A DNA stretch of 64,000 nt from Roseburia sp. 1XD42-69 (GTDB lineage: Bacteria; Bacillota; Clostridia; Lachnospirales; Lachnospiraceae): assembly GCF_003612565.1 (NCBI RefSeq), contig NZ_RAZG01000004.1, positions 1 through 64,000 on the forward strand, read 5' to 3'. Each line of letters starts with the position of its first letter. The stretch's first letter is position 1. Shown here piece after piece: positions 1 to 8,738 of this stretch. Under the pieces are notes generated by a model, which ran no database searches, had not been told where the DNA came from, and saw only the letters and a program-made list of their open reading frames with translations. Position numbers and translations under genes: made by a program.

Positions 1-49
1 GAGGTTATTTCATGGTTGAAAATGATTTAAAGTACTAAAGAAAGCTGCT

Positions 50-227
50 ATGGAACAGAAAAATAAATTACATATTTCGGAAGTGTTAAAAAAAACGAGC
101 GAAAAAAGGAAAATCGCAAGAGAAACTTGCAGAGTATTGTGGTGTTTCAAAATCAACAATATCTAAATGGGAACAAGGAACATCCCGCCCAAGCATTTAC
201 CAGTTTCCCCAAATAGCGGATTTTTAG
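50..227 (+). pseudogene. Broken XRE-family helix-turn-helix regulator
   Basis: Reading from ATG 50 gives a short N-terminus typical of small phage or transposon repressors (ISEVLKKTSEKRK). The frame then fails, and the reading continues in another frame from about 117 with a clear HTH_3 recognition region (KLAEYCGVSKSTISKWEQG) up to a stop at 225-227. The shift lies at about 110-117 and looks like a small deletion. The C-terminus is also short. Such regulators usually sit at the edge of conjugative or phage elements, which fits the other debris to 2052. The HTH motif and frameshift are seen directly; the mobile-element origin is inferred. Confidence 0.7.
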
Positions 228-267
228 AATATCACAATCCAAAAGCTATTAACAGGAAGAGAAAAAG

Positions 268-510
268 ATGAATAAAAGATACAAGTATCAGGAAGTCGCA
301 GAACGGATTAAAATGGACATCTTTGCAAATCATCAAGCACCAAATAAGTCGATACCGAGCATAAGGGAATATGCGGAAGGTAATCAGGGAAATCCCCATA
401 CAGTAGCTTGCGCTTTAAGGCTGTTAATGGAAGAAGGCATACGGGGCAAAGGCATACACGCTTCGGGAGGAATCCACAGAAAGCTGCACAAGGTACTTTA
501 TCAGCTTTAA
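268..510 (+). pseudogene. GntR-family regulator, N-terminal fragment
   Basis: The first 55 or so residues resemble the GntR winged helix: a YQEVAERIK helix, then IPSIREYAEG and NPHTVACALRLLMEEGI, matching the family pattern of 'LPS-R-LA ... N-TV--AL--L--EG'. No effector-binding domain follows. From about 450 the reading runs into unrelated sequence and stops at 508-510, where a sigma-factor-like remnant is already open in another frame from 491. A deletion has probably joined the two. It is annotated as a pseudogene, although the short frame could still be translated. Confidence 0.55.
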
Positions 511-746
511 GGACGGGCAGGGGGAACGCCACGAGTTAGAAGTGTCCGAGCAGCTCTTTCTTGAATTTCGTCAGATGGAACGCAGGAACAGAAATCTTCA
601 GCAATGGAACAGCGGCACAGGGAGTTTAACGAGGTATGGGACGAAACGCTTTACAGACGTGCGTTAAGCCGAGGGCGGTCAGCACAGAGCAGAGGGAACG
701 GGCAAGACAGATGATGATTGCTCAAAATAGGGCAAAGGAAGTTTGA
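491..746 (+). pseudogene. Decayed sigma-70-like gene of a conjugative element
   Basis: From 491 the frame reads a segment with ERHELEVSEQLFLEFRQMER. At about 607 the match continues in a second frame with HREFNEVWDETLYRRALS. A third frame carries the tail to a TGA at 744-746. This pattern (a 'HxLEVSE--F-EF--MER' start followed by 'DETLYRRAL') is typical of the small sigma-70-like proteins of Tn916/CTn-type conjugative transposons of Firmicutes. At least two frameshifts are needed, so it is dead. The family assignment is from memory of the motif and is moderate. Confidence 0.5.
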
Positions 747-828
747 GGAAAATTTAATGGAATTGTGTGGGTGCTTGTGGTAAGATAAAGAAGTTGAACA
801 ATTCAACAAATCACTAGGAGGCAGTAAA

Positions 829-1449
829 ATGTTGAATATACATATTAAAGGGAAATTTGAGAATGAATCGCAACTAATTCAAGGCAGAGAACTTCCTGAA
901 AATGCGGTTCAGTTTCAAGAAGGGGAAACAATTCACTCAGCTTTTCAATTGGGTTTTGCTCTTATCTTGCCCATAATATTACCAATGATTTTATTTTCCA
1001 TTATGAGATGTTCAAAGATTGATAAAAAATTAGTATTTGACAGTAGCTTTGTTTTTGCAGTAATAATAAGTTTTATATTGGGACGAGTATTGATTTATTT
1101 GCACGAGTTTATTCATGCTATTTTCTATCCTAGAGAAGCAGAAAAGACAGTTTGGAAAAATGAAAAACATGGAGCTTATTTTATTTATTGTGATGTAGCA
1201 ATAAGTAAAGCCAGATTTGTGATTCTTTGTATTGCTCCCTCAATTGCTTTAGGAATTATACCTTTCTTTCTATGGTATGTGATTGCTCCTCTTTTGGAAG
1301 TGGAATGGATTATTTGCATTATGGTTTTGACTTGGATAATGACAATGATGTCTATGGGAGACTTTGCAAATATTTTTAATGCAATCAAACAAGTGCCGAA
1401 CAATGCAAAGATATTTAACTATGGTATGCATTCATACTGGATTGAGTGA
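829..1449 (+). CDS. DUF3267-type membrane metallopeptidase-like protein
   Basis: This is a 206-residue membrane protein with about four hydrophobic segments (near residues 42-60, 72-92, 122-150 and 155-175). Between the second and third lies HEFIH, a zinc-metallopeptidase HExxH motif, and a conserved-looking Gly-Asp occurs later (MSMGDFANIF). This arrangement is that of the DUF3267 'putative zincin' family, whose substrates are mostly unknown. An AGGAGG ribosome site lies 7 nt before ATG 829, and a GTTGAA-CAA-TTCAAC palindrome at 793-807 could be an operator. The gene is intact inside decayed mobile-element sequence and is probably cargo of that element. Proteolytic activity is inferred from the motif only. 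Confidence 0.75.
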   Translation: MLNIHIKGKFENESQLIQGRELPENAVQFQEGETIHSAFQLGFALILPIILPMILFSIMRCSKIDKKLVFDSSFVFAVIISFILGRVLIYLHEFIHAIFYPREAEKTVWKNEKHGAYFIYCDVAISKARFVILCIAPSIALGIIPFFLWYVIAPLLEVEWIICIMVLTWIMTMMSMGDFANIFNAIKQVPNNAKIFNYGMHSYWIE

Positions 1450-1554
1450 ATAGAGGCACTTAGGAAAATGTAAATGCTTTCCTTTATGCTATTTGTAGTG
1501 TCAAGGATATATGAAAAACTTAATATTGTTTATCTTTGGCAGCGATTATCTTAA

Positions 1555-2052
1555 CAGACAATTAGCTACCTTTTTTATTTTCAGAAACTATCAACACAGC
1601 ACAGAAAGAACAAGGTATTTGAAGCCATTCTGGAAGAGAGAAAAGTGTATGAGAAGAACCGCAGAAGGCGGTCAGGCACATTTCAGGATTTGGATTATAT
1701 CTGCTGTTCCACTTATGGGCGTCCGAGAAGCAAGGATTTTCACTGGAGGCATTATAAGAAGCTGTTGGAGGACAATGGACTGCCTGATATAAGGTGGCAT
1801 GATTTGAGAAGCACTTTCTGTACCATTTTATTAAAGAATAATTTCAATCCCAAAGCGGTATCACAGCTAATGGGACATGCGAAAGAAATCATCACCATAG
1901 ATGTTTATGGAGATACAGCCGAAATCATCGAGGACTGCTTAGACGATCTCCAACCGTTTATTGATGAAGTAATCCCGAAGGAAGAAAGTGAAGGCGGTAC
2001 AGATTTTTCAGAAGACAATTATATAGAACAAATCAGTGAGTTTCTTGCATGA
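1555..2052 (+). pseudogene. Tyrosine recombinase (integrase), C-terminal fragment
   Basis: The open frame from about 1555 carries the C-terminal catalytic half of a phage/ICE-type integrase: WHDLRSTF holds the HxxR box, LMGHAKE the second histidine, and IDVYGD the tyrosine nucleophile. The preceding YGRPRSKDFHWRHYKKLL stretch is also typical. The N-terminal SAM-like DNA-binding domain and the first catalytic arginine are missing, and a stop at 1552-1554 closes the frame upstream. The first usable start (GTG 1645) would give about 135 residues against 370-400 for a complete enzyme. Integrase genes of such elements usually lie next to the attachment site, so an element end probably lies between here and uvrB. 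Confidence 0.8.
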
Positions 2053-2091
2053 GGCTAAGATACTGGCAGAACCGAATCACAAAAAAGACAT

Positions 2092-2137
2092 AAAAAAGTA
2101 CAGAACAAAAGTTCGATTTTGGTCTGTACTTTTTTTG
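2092..2137 (+). terminator. Rho-independent terminator after the integrase remnant
   Basis: AAAAGTACAGA pairs with TCTGTACTTTT, with further CAAAA/TTTTG pairing inside, followed by a run of T (TTTTTTT). It lies 40 nt downstream of the integrase stop and ahead of the uvrB leader, so it probably insulates uvrB from the element. Confidence 0.8.
2102..2115 (+). promoter_or_regulatory. LexA-box-like site upstream of uvrB
   Basis: AGAACAAAAGTTCG differs by one base from the Gram-positive SOS box pattern CGAAC-N4-GTTCG. uvrB belongs to the LexA regulon in many Firmicutes. The site is 30 nt upstream of the extended -10 box at 2145-2153 but 257 nt from the uvrB start, and it lies within the arms and loop of the terminator hairpin, so it may be coincidental. 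Confidence 0.4.
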
Positions 2138-2144
2138 ACTTATG

Positions 2145-2153
2145 TGTTATAAT
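2145..2153 (+). promoter_or_regulatory. Extended -10 promoter for uvrBA
   Basis: TGTTATAAT is an exact extended -10 element (TGn-TATAAT) just after the terminator. No good -35 hexamer is seen at the normal distance, which extended -10 promoters tolerate. Transcription from about 2160 would give a leader of about 210 nt before uvrB. Confidence 0.5.
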
Positions 2154-2241
2154 GAAAAACCAAATGACTGGATAATACTATCTGTACTGGCTGGTGTTAT
2201 TCAGTGTTGTTTCGTTTCAAAAATACGGTTTTGTGACCTGC

Positions 2242-2338
2242 ATTCGTGTAATTGCTATTTTAACGCTTATTCGCCAGCTTTGCAAGCCCATTTTACACGA
2301 ATCGAAAATCAAATTACACGAATTTCGGGCGAATAAGC
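2242..2338. repeat. Interleaved inverted repeats in the uvrB leader
   Basis: ATTCGTGTAATT (2242-2253) is complementary to AATTACACGAAT (2312-2323), and partly also to TTACACGAAT (2293-2302). GCTTATTCGCC (2265-2275) is complementary to GGCGAATAAGC (2328-2338). The order is A-B-A'-A'-B', so the stems cross instead of nesting. The 2154-2372 stretch has no convincing gene. These repeats may be a leader structure or an attachment-site relic. Confidence 0.55.
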
Positions 2339-2372
2339 AAACTTTTTTCGGTCACAAATTGGAGGTTTTCAT

Positions 2373-4352
2373 ATGCCAGAGTTCAAATTACAAGCCCCCT
2401 ACAAGCCCACAGGCGACCAGCCGCAGGCCATCGCCGAACTGGTCAAAGGCTTCAAGGAGGGCAACCAATTCCAGACACTCCTTGGGGTTACGGGTTCCGG
2501 CAAGACATTTACGATGGCGAATGTCATTCAGGAATTGCAGAAGCCCACACTCGTTATAGCGCATAATAAAACGCTTGCGGCTCAGCTCTACGGAGAATTC
2601 AAGGAGATGTTCCCTGAGAATGCGGTGGAGTATTTTGTGTCCTATTACGACTACTACCAGCCCGAGGCCTACGTCCCCTCCACGGACACCTACATTGCCA
2701 AGGATTCCGCCATTAACGAGGAAATTGATAAACTGCGGCTCTCCGCCACGGCAGCGCTGGTGGAGCGCAGGGATGTGGTAATTATCGCCAGTGTTTCCTG
2801 TATTTACGGCTTGGGCAGTCCAGTGGATTACCAGAATATGATGGTGTCCCTGCGTCCGGGGCAGGAGAAGGACAGGGACGAGGTGATTCAGAAATTAATC
2901 AGCATACAGTACACCAGAAACGATATGGATTTTCATAGGGGAACCTTCCGGGTGCGGGGGGACGTGCTGGAGATTTTTCCGGCAAACTTCAGTGAAACCG
3001 CCTATCGGGTGGAATTTTTTGGGGATGAAATAGACAGAATAGTGGAAGTGGATGTGCTTACCGGGGAGATTAAAAACAGCCTGGAACATATTGCGGTTTT
3101 CCCCGCCTCCCACTATGTAGTGCCCCAGGAAAAAATCAACAAGGCCTGTGTGGAAATTGAGCGGGAGATGGAGGAGCGTGTCCAGTATTTCAAAGAGCAT
3201 GACAAACTTTTAGAGGCCCAGCGCATTGCGGAGCGCACTAATTTTGATATAGAAATGTTAAAAGAAACCGGATTTTGCAGCGGAATTGAAAATTATTCCA
3301 GGATATTGGCGGACATGCCTCCCGGGGCAACGCCCCACACATTGATGGACTATTTTCCAGATGATTTTCTCATTATTGTGGACGAATCCCACATCACCAT
3401 CCCCCAGGTGCGGGGCATGTTTTCTGGGGACCAGTCCAGAAAGTCCACCTTGGTGGATTACGGTTTCAGGCTCCCTTCCGCCAAGGATAACCGGCCCTTA
3501 AATTTTGGGGAGTTTGAGAGCAAAATCAACCAGATGCTTTTTGTGTCTGCAACACCAAATGTCTACGAGAAGGAGCACGAACTGTTCCGCACGGAACAGA
3601 TTATCCGGCCCACAGGGCTTTTGGACCCGGAGGTGGAAGTGCGCCCAGTGGAAGGGCAGATTGACGATTTAATTGCAGAGGTGAAAAAGGAGACGGCAAA
3701 CCACAATAAGATTCTGATTACCACCCTTACAAAGCGCATGGCGGAGGATTTGACAGACTATATGAACGAGGTAGGAATCCGGGTGAAATATCTTCACTCG
3801 GATATTGACACCTTAGAGCGCTCTGAGATCATACGGGATATGCGTCTGGACGTCTTTGACGTTTTGGTGGGAATTAACCTTTTGCGGGAGGGACTTGACA
3901 TCCCCGAAATTACCCTGGTGGCCATATTGGATGCGGACAAGGAAGGCTTCCTGCGCTCAGAGACCTCCCTGATTCAGACCATCGGAAGGGCGGCAAGAAA
4001 TTCAGAGGGCCATGTGATTATGTACGCCGATTCCATTACGGATTCCATGGGGGCTGCCATAGAAGAGACAAAGCGCAGGAGAGACATTCAGCAGAGATAT
4101 AATAAGGAACACGGCATCACCCCCCAGACCATACAAAAGTCTGTACGGGATTTAATCAGTATTTCCAAGAAAGTTGCAAAAGAAGAGCAGAAATTTGCAA
4201 AAGACCCGGAATCCATGAGCAGAAAGGAACTGGAAAAACTTATTGCGGAAGTGAAAAAGAAAATGGAGAAAGCGGCGGCGGAGCTTAATTTTGAGGCGGC
4301 GGCGGAACTCCGGGATAAAATGTTAGAACTGAAAAAATATAACCATGATTAA
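2373..4352 (+). CDS. uvrB: UvrABC system protein B (excision nuclease helicase subunit)
   Basis: UvrB is the damage-verifying DNA helicase of nucleotide excision repair. It is loaded by UvrA and then recruits UvrC for dual incision. At 659 residues it is full length for the family. Seen are Walker A GVTGSGKT at residues 38-45, the tyrosine-rich beta-hairpin that inserts between the strands ([12 protein letters not shown], about 93-104), helicase motifs including DESH near residue 339, the second helicase domain with QTIGRAARN, and a C-terminal UVR domain (about 620-655) for UvrC binding. GGAGG lies 8 nt before ATG 2373. The stop is 24 nt from uvrA, giving a uvrB-uvrA operon. SOS control is possible (LexA-like site at 2102). 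Confidence 0.98.
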   Translation: MPEFKLQAPYKPTGDQPQAIAELVKGFKEGNQFQTLLGVTGSGKTFTMANVIQELQKPTLVIAHNKTLAAQLYGEFKEMFPENAVEYFVSYYDYYQPEAYVPSTDTYIAKDSAINEEIDKLRLSATAALVERRDVVIIASVSCIYGLGSPVDYQNMMVSLRPGQEKDRDEVIQKLISIQYTRNDMDFHRGTFRVRGDVLEIFPANFSETAYRVEFFGDEIDRIVEVDVLTGEIKNSLEHIAVFPASHYVVPQEKINKACVEIEREMEERVQYFKEHDKLLEAQRIAERTNFDIEMLKETGFCSGIENYSRILADMPPGATPHTLMDYFPDDFLIIVDESHITIPQVRGMFSGDQSRKSTLVDYGFRLPSAKDNRPLNFGEFESKINQMLFVSATPNVYEKEHELFRTEQIIRPTGLLDPEVEVRPVEGQIDDLIAEVKKETANHNKILITTLTKRMAEDLTDYMNEVGIRVKYLHSDIDTLERSEIIRDMRLDVFDVLVGINLLREGLDIPEITLVAILDADKEGFLRSETSLIQTIGRAARNSEGHVIMYADSITDSMGAAIEETKRRRDIQQRYNKEHGITPQTIQKSVRDLISISKKVAKEEQKFAKDPESMSRKELEKLIAEVKKKMEKAAAELNFEAAAELRDKMLELKKYNHD

Positions 4353-4376
4353 GGATGAGGAGCACAGGAAAAGATT

Positions 4377-7205
4377 ATGAGCGAGAGAAAGTACATCAAG
4401 ATTCGGGGGGCAAAAGAACACAATTTAAAAGGGGTGGATATTGATATTCCGAGAAATGAATTTGTGGTGCTCACAGGTTTAAGTGGTTCCGGAAAATCAT
4501 CCCTGGCTTTTGATACCATCTATGCGGAGGGACAGCGGAGATATATGGAATCCTTATCCTCCTACGCCAGACAGTTTTTGGGGCAGATGGAAAAGCCGGA
4601 GGTGGAAAAAATAGAAGGGCTTCCCCCTGCCATATCCATTGACCAGAAAAGTACCAACCGCAATCCCCGTTCCACCGTGGGGACAGTGACGGAAATTTAT
4701 GATTATTTCCGACTGCTTTATGCCAGAATTGGAGTTCCCCACTGTCCAAAATGCGGCAGGGAAATCAAAAAGCAGACAGTGGACCAGATGGTAGACCAGA
4801 TTATGAGTTTACCCCAGCGGACAAAAATCCAGCTTTTGGCTCCTGTGGTGCGGGGGAGGAAAGGGGAGCACCAGAAACTTTTTGAAAAGGCAAAAAAAAG
4901 CGGATATGTCCGGGTGCAAGTGGACGGAAGTGTCTATGAACTCACAGAAGAGATAAAACTGGAAAAAAATAAAAAGCACAATATTGAAATCGTGGTAGAT
5001 CGGCTTGTTGTAAAAGAGGGAATCGAAAAACGTCTCACGGATTCCATAGAAAACGTCCTGGATTTAGCGGAAGGGCTTTTGATGGTGGAAGTCTCAGAGG
5101 GGGAGACTTTAAACTTTTCCCAGAGCTTTTCCTGCCCGGACTGCGGCATCAGCGTGGATGAAATCGAGCCCAGAAGTTTTTCCTTTAACAATCCCTTTGG
5201 GGCCTGTCCCGTGTGTTTTGGCCTGGGCTACAAAATGGAATTTGACGAGGATTTGATGATACCGGATAAAAGCCTCAGCATTGCAGAGGGAGCCATCCAG
5301 GTAATGGGATGGCAGTCCTGTACGGATCCGGGAAGTTACACTTATGCCATTTTGCAGGCATTGGCCAAAGAATTTGCCTTTGATTTGTCTACCCCATATC
5401 AGGATTTAAGCCAGGAGGTCCGCCAGATGCTTATACACGGCACGGAGCGCTCCGTAAAAGTATATTACAAGGGCCAGCGGGGAGAGGGTGTTTACGATGT
5501 GGTTTTTGAGGGCCTGATTAGCAATGTCCAAAGGCGCTACAGGGAGACTGGATCGGATGTGATGAAACAGGAGTATGAGCAGTTTATGCGGATTACCCCC
5601 TGTCAGGAGTGCAAGGGCCAGCGTCTGAAAAAAACTTCCCTGGCGGTTACGGTCAGCGGGAAAAATATTTTTGAGATAACAAATATGTCCGTAAAAAATT
5701 TGCAACAGTATCTTTTGGATATGGAACTTACCAGCCAGCAAAAATTAATCGGAAATCAGATTTTAAAAGAAATCCGTTCCAGAGTGGGATTTCTCGTGGA
5801 TGTGGGATTGGAATATTTAAGCCTTTCCCGGGCCACGGGGACTTTGTCGGGAGGGGAGGCCCAGCGTATCCGTTTGGCCACCCAGGTTGGATCCGGCCTT
5901 GTGGGAGTGGCATATATTTTAGATGAGCCCAGCATCGGGCTGCACCAGAGAGATAACGATAAGCTTTTGGCCACCTTAAAAGGGCTGAGGGATTTGGGCA
6001 ATACCCTGGTGGTGGTGGAACATGACGAGGATACCATGCTGGCGGCGGATTATATTGTGGATATCGGCCCAGGGGCGGGGGAGCACGGGGGAGAGGTGAT
6101 TGCCTGCGGTACGGCGGAGGAAATTATGAAAAATCCAAATTCCCTCACCGGCGCTTACCTCAGCGGAAAACAACAGATACCTGTGCCGAAAGAGCGGAGA
6201 AAGCCCACAGGATTTTTAAAAGTGGTAAAAGCTGCAGAAAATAATTTAAAAGATGTGACGGTGGAAATTCCCCTTGGGGTTATGACCTGTGTCACCGGAG
6301 TGTCCGGCTCCGGGAAAAGCTCCCTCACCAATGAGGTTTTATACAAAACCCTCCAGAGAAAATTAAACCATGCCAGGACGATTCCAGGAAAACACAAGGA
6401 AATTCTGGGAATGGAGCAGCTTGACAAAGTAATAGATATCGACCAGTCCCCTATCGGCCGGACGCCGCGCTCCAACCCGGCTACTTACACGGGGGTGTTT
6501 GATATGATTCGTGACCTTTTTGCAGCCACTCCGGACGCAAAGGCAAAAGGATATAAAAAAGGAAGGTTTAGCTTTAATGTGAAAGGCGGAAGGTGCGAAG
6601 CCTGTTCCGGGGACGGAATTTTGAAAGTGGAAATGCATTTCCTGCCGGATGTTTACGTGCCCTGTGAGGTTTGCGGGGGAAAACGCTATAACAGAGAGAC
6701 CTTGGAAGTAAAGTACAAAGGCAAAAGTATTTATGATATTTTAAATATGACGGTGGAGGAGGCATTGGAATTTTTCAAAAATGTTCCTTCCATAGAGAGG
6801 AAAATCCAGACGCTGTATGATGTGGGGCTTTCCTATATCCGTCTGGGGCAGCCCTCCACAGAACTTTCTGGAGGGGAAGCCCAGAGAATTAAGCTGGCCA
6901 CGGAATTAAGCCGCAGGAGCACAGGAAAAACCATCTACATTTTAGATGAGCCTACCACGGGATTACACTTTGAGGATGTGCGGAAACTAATTGAGATACT
7001 CCGGCGTCTCTCCCAGGGTGGAAATACGGTGGTGGTAATTGAACACAATCTGGACGTGATAAAGACGGCGGATTATATTATTGACATGGGGCCCGAGGGA
7101 GGAGACGGCGGCGGGACGGTTATCGCAAAGGGAACTCCCGAGGAAGTGGCGGAGTCAGAAATGTCTTACACAGGAAAATATATTAGAAAATATTTAAAAA
7201 AATAG
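4377..7205 (+). CDS. uvrA: UvrABC system protein A (excinuclease ATPase subunit)
   Basis: UvrA is the damage-sensing dimeric ABC ATPase of nucleotide excision repair. The 942 residues contain two ABC modules: Walker [10 protein letters not shown] near residue 33 and GVSGSGKSS near 640, each with a LSGGEAQRI signature (near 485 and 825) and a Walker B ending LDEPS or LDEPT. Cysteine pairs of the zinc modules are visible: CPKCG near 122, CPDCG plus CPVC near 255-280, and CEAC plus CEVC near 740-765. Length and order are normal. It is co-transcribed with uvrB and followed by a strong terminator at 7232-7265. Confidence 0.98.
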   Translation: MSERKYIKIRGAKEHNLKGVDIDIPRNEFVVLTGLSGSGKSSLAFDTIYAEGQRRYMESLSSYARQFLGQMEKPEVEKIEGLPPAISIDQKSTNRNPRSTVGTVTEIYDYFRLLYARIGVPHCPKCGREIKKQTVDQMVDQIMSLPQRTKIQLLAPVVRGRKGEHQKLFEKAKKSGYVRVQVDGSVYELTEEIKLEKNKKHNIEIVVDRLVVKEGIEKRLTDSIENVLDLAEGLLMVEVSEGETLNFSQSFSCPDCGISVDEIEPRSFSFNNPFGACPVCFGLGYKMEFDEDLMIPDKSLSIAEGAIQVMGWQSCTDPGSYTYAILQALAKEFAFDLSTPYQDLSQEVRQMLIHGTERSVKVYYKGQRGEGVYDVVFEGLISNVQRRYRETGSDVMKQEYEQFMRITPCQECKGQRLKKTSLAVTVSGKNIFEITNMSVKNLQQYLLDMELTSQQKLIGNQILKEIRSRVGFLVDVGLEYLSLSRATGTLSGGEAQRIRLATQVGSGLVGVAYILDEPSIGLHQRDNDKLLATLKGLRDLGNTLVVVEHDEDTMLAADYIVDIGPGAGEHGGEVIACGTAEEIMKNPNSLTGAYLSGKQQIPVPKERRKPTGFLKVVKAAENNLKDVTVEIPLGVMTCVTGVSGSGKSSLTNEVLYKTLQRKLNHARTIPGKHKEILGMEQLDKVIDIDQSPIGRTPRSNPATYTGVFDMIRDLFAATPDAKAKGYKKGRFSFNVKGGRCEACSGDGILKVEMHFLPDVYVPCEVCGGKRYNRETLEVKYKGKSIYDILNMTVEEALEFFKNVPSIERKIQTLYDVGLSYIRLGQPSTELSGGEAQRIKLATELSRRSTGKTIYILDEPTTGLHFEDVRKLIEILRRLSQGGNTVVVIEHNLDVIKTADYIIDMGPEGGDGGGTVIAKGTPEEVAESEMSYTGKYIRKYLKK

Positions 7206-7231
7206 GAAAAGATTTTGCCATTACAAAAAAT

Positions 7232-7265
7232 ACCCATCCCGGTGAGGGATGGGCATCTTTTTTTA
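7232..7265 (+). terminator. Rho-independent terminator after uvrA
   Basis: ACCCATCCC-GGTGA-GGGATGGGC forms an 8-9 bp GC-rich stem with a 5-nt loop, followed by ATCTTTTTTT. It lies 27 nt after the uvrA stop. Confidence 0.92.
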
Positions 7266-7266
7266 A

Positions 7267-7519
7267 GAAAGGAAATGAGTTATGAAAAACACTGTATAAC
7301 AAAATTGAATTGGGGAGTACCCCCCGGACAATGCCCGGGGAGCATGAGTTATGAAAACTATAATAGCCTTATCAGCTAGTACTGTTTCAGTATATAGGGA
7401 AATTGTGACCAGTTTGTGATGAAAAATTGAAAAGAATATAAAATTCTACCAAAAAAGTTTCCGTATTCTTTAGAAATTCTTAAATTCTGGAAAAATTCTC
7501 CGATTTCAAAAAAAATGAT
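7267..7519 (+). other. Intergenic region with repeats and alternative GC hairpins
   Basis: No established gene is seen between uvrA and mreB (422 nt including terminator and promoter). A 14-nt direct repeat, ATGAGTTATGAAAA, occurs at 7275-7288 and 7344-7357. Between the copies, a GGGG-AGTA-CCCC hairpin near 7312-7323 competes with a CCCCGG/CCGGGG hairpin near 7323-7341 for the same C run. A 34-codon open frame runs from ATG 7275 to a TAG near 7377 with MSYE at its start and again inside. Its Shine-Dalgarno spacing is poor, so it is not called a gene. The rest to 7519 is AT-rich and featureless. Confidence 0.45.
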
Positions 7520-7547
7520 TTGAAAAATGGAAGTATTTGTATATAAT
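7520..7547 (+). promoter_or_regulatory. Sigma-A promoter for mreB/mbl
   Basis: TTGAAA (7520-7525), a 16-nt spacer and TATAAT (7542-7547). The leader of about 75 nt ends in AAGGGGAAACATA before ATG 7628. Confidence 0.75.
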
Positions 7548-7627
7548 AAGGATATATATGTAAAAATATGATTAAATGCACGATTTGTGTTTACAATAAA
7601 CAGCAGTAAGATGAAAGGGGAAACATA

Positions 7628-8623
7628 ATGGTTTCAACAGATATAGGAATTGACTTAGGAACAGCCAGCATATTAGTATATATTAAGGGTAAGGGCGTAG
7701 TGTTAAAAGAACCCTCAGTAGTTGCCTTTGACAGAGATACAAACAAAGTGAAAGCCATCGGGGAGGAAGCAAGGTTAATGCTTGGAAGGACCCCGGGGAA
7801 TATAGTGGCGGTGCGCCCCTTACGCCAGGGTGTTATCTCCGATTATACTGTTACGGAGAAAATGATTAAATATTTTATTCAGAAAGCCATCGGGAAGAAA
7901 AATTTCCGGAAACCCAGAATCAGCGTCTGCGTCCCCAGCGGCGTTACAGAGGTGGAGAAAAAAGCGGTGGAGGATGCAACTTATGCGGCAGGTGCCAGAT
8001 ATGTGGAGATAATCGAGGAACCCATCGCTGCAGCCATCGGGGCGGGAATCGATATTGCCAGACCCTGCGGCAATATGATTGTGGATATCGGCGGCGGAAC
8101 GGCAGATATCGCAGTGATTTCCCTGGGAGGCTCTGTGGTGAGCACTTCCATTAAAATTGCCGGGGATGATTTTGATGAAGCCATTGTTCGTTATATGAGA
8201 AAGAAACATAATCTTCTGATTGGTGAGCGGACTGCGGAAGATATTAAAATAAAAATCGGCTCCTGTTTCTCCAACGGCAGGAACGAAACTATGGATGTGA
8301 GAGGGCGTAACCTTGTCACGGGGCTTCCAAAGACAGTGACAGTCTCTTCCGAGGAGACGGAGGAAGCCTTAAGGGAGCCAACGATGCAGATTGTTGAGGC
8401 TGTCCACAGCGTGCTGGAAAAAACCCCGCCGGAGCTTGCGGCAGACGTTGCAGACCGGGGGATTGTTCTTACGGGAGGGGGCGCATTGCTCCGTGGCCTG
8501 GAGGAGCTTTTGGAGGATCGGACAGGCATTAACACCATGACCGCGGAGGAGCCAATGACCTGCGTGGCTATCGGCACAGGAAAATATGTGGAATTTTTGG
8601 CTGGAAAACGGGATGATGACTAA
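7628..8623 (+). CDS. mreB: Actin-like rod-shape protein, MreB/Mbl type
   Basis: This 331-residue bacterial actin polymerises under the membrane and guides the cell-wall synthesis machinery. The actin-fold ATPase motifs are visible: phosphate-1 IDLGTAS near residues 8-14, the second phosphate loop VDIGGGTADIAV near 156-167, and the adenosine motif TGGGALLRG near 284-292. The length matches MreB/Mbl. The order mreB-like gene, then two FlgF/FlgG-family genes is that of Bacillus mbl-flhO-flhP, so this copy is more likely the Mbl paralogue than the mreBCD-linked one; mreC and mreD are not adjacent. It has its own sigma-A promoter. The SigD promoter for the flagellar genes overlaps its stop codon. 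Confidence 0.93.
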   Translation: MVSTDIGIDLGTASILVYIKGKGVVLKEPSVVAFDRDTNKVKAIGEEARLMLGRTPGNIVAVRPLRQGVISDYTVTEKMIKYFIQKAIGKKNFRKPRISVCVPSGVTEVEKKAVEDATYAAGARYVEIIEEPIAAAIGAGIDIARPCGNMIVDIGGGTADIAVISLGGSVVSTSIKIAGDDFDEAIVRYMRKKHNLLIGERTAEDIKIKIGSCFSNGRNETMDVRGRNLVTGLPKTVTVSSEETEEALREPTMQIVEAVHSVLEKTPPELAADVADRGIVLTGGGALLRGLEELLEDRTGINTMTAEEPMTCVAIGTGKYVEFLAGKRDDD

Positions 8624-8648
8624 AGAAAAGGTTTCTTTATGCCGATAT
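8621..8648 (+). promoter_or_regulatory. SigD (sigma-28) flagellar promoter
   Basis: TAAA (8621-8624), a 16-nt spacer and GCCGATAT (8641-8648) match the Bacillus SigD consensus exactly. The TAA of TAAA is the mreB stop codon. It drives the flagellar rod genes at 8739-10744 and leaves a leader of about 85 nt. Confidence 0.88.
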
Positions 8649-8738
8649 AAATACGTAGCGAATGTCATGGATGGAAATAAACAGGTTCAAGGAGGAGCCG
8701 TATTGCATCAGCACAGTCTGATGGAGGAAGGATAAGAG

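Noticed and set aside
2142-2559. Two open frames (64 and 121 codons) between the terminator and the uvrB start
   Set aside because: They lack ribosome sites, overlap the repeats and the uvrB coding region, and show no recognisable protein pattern.
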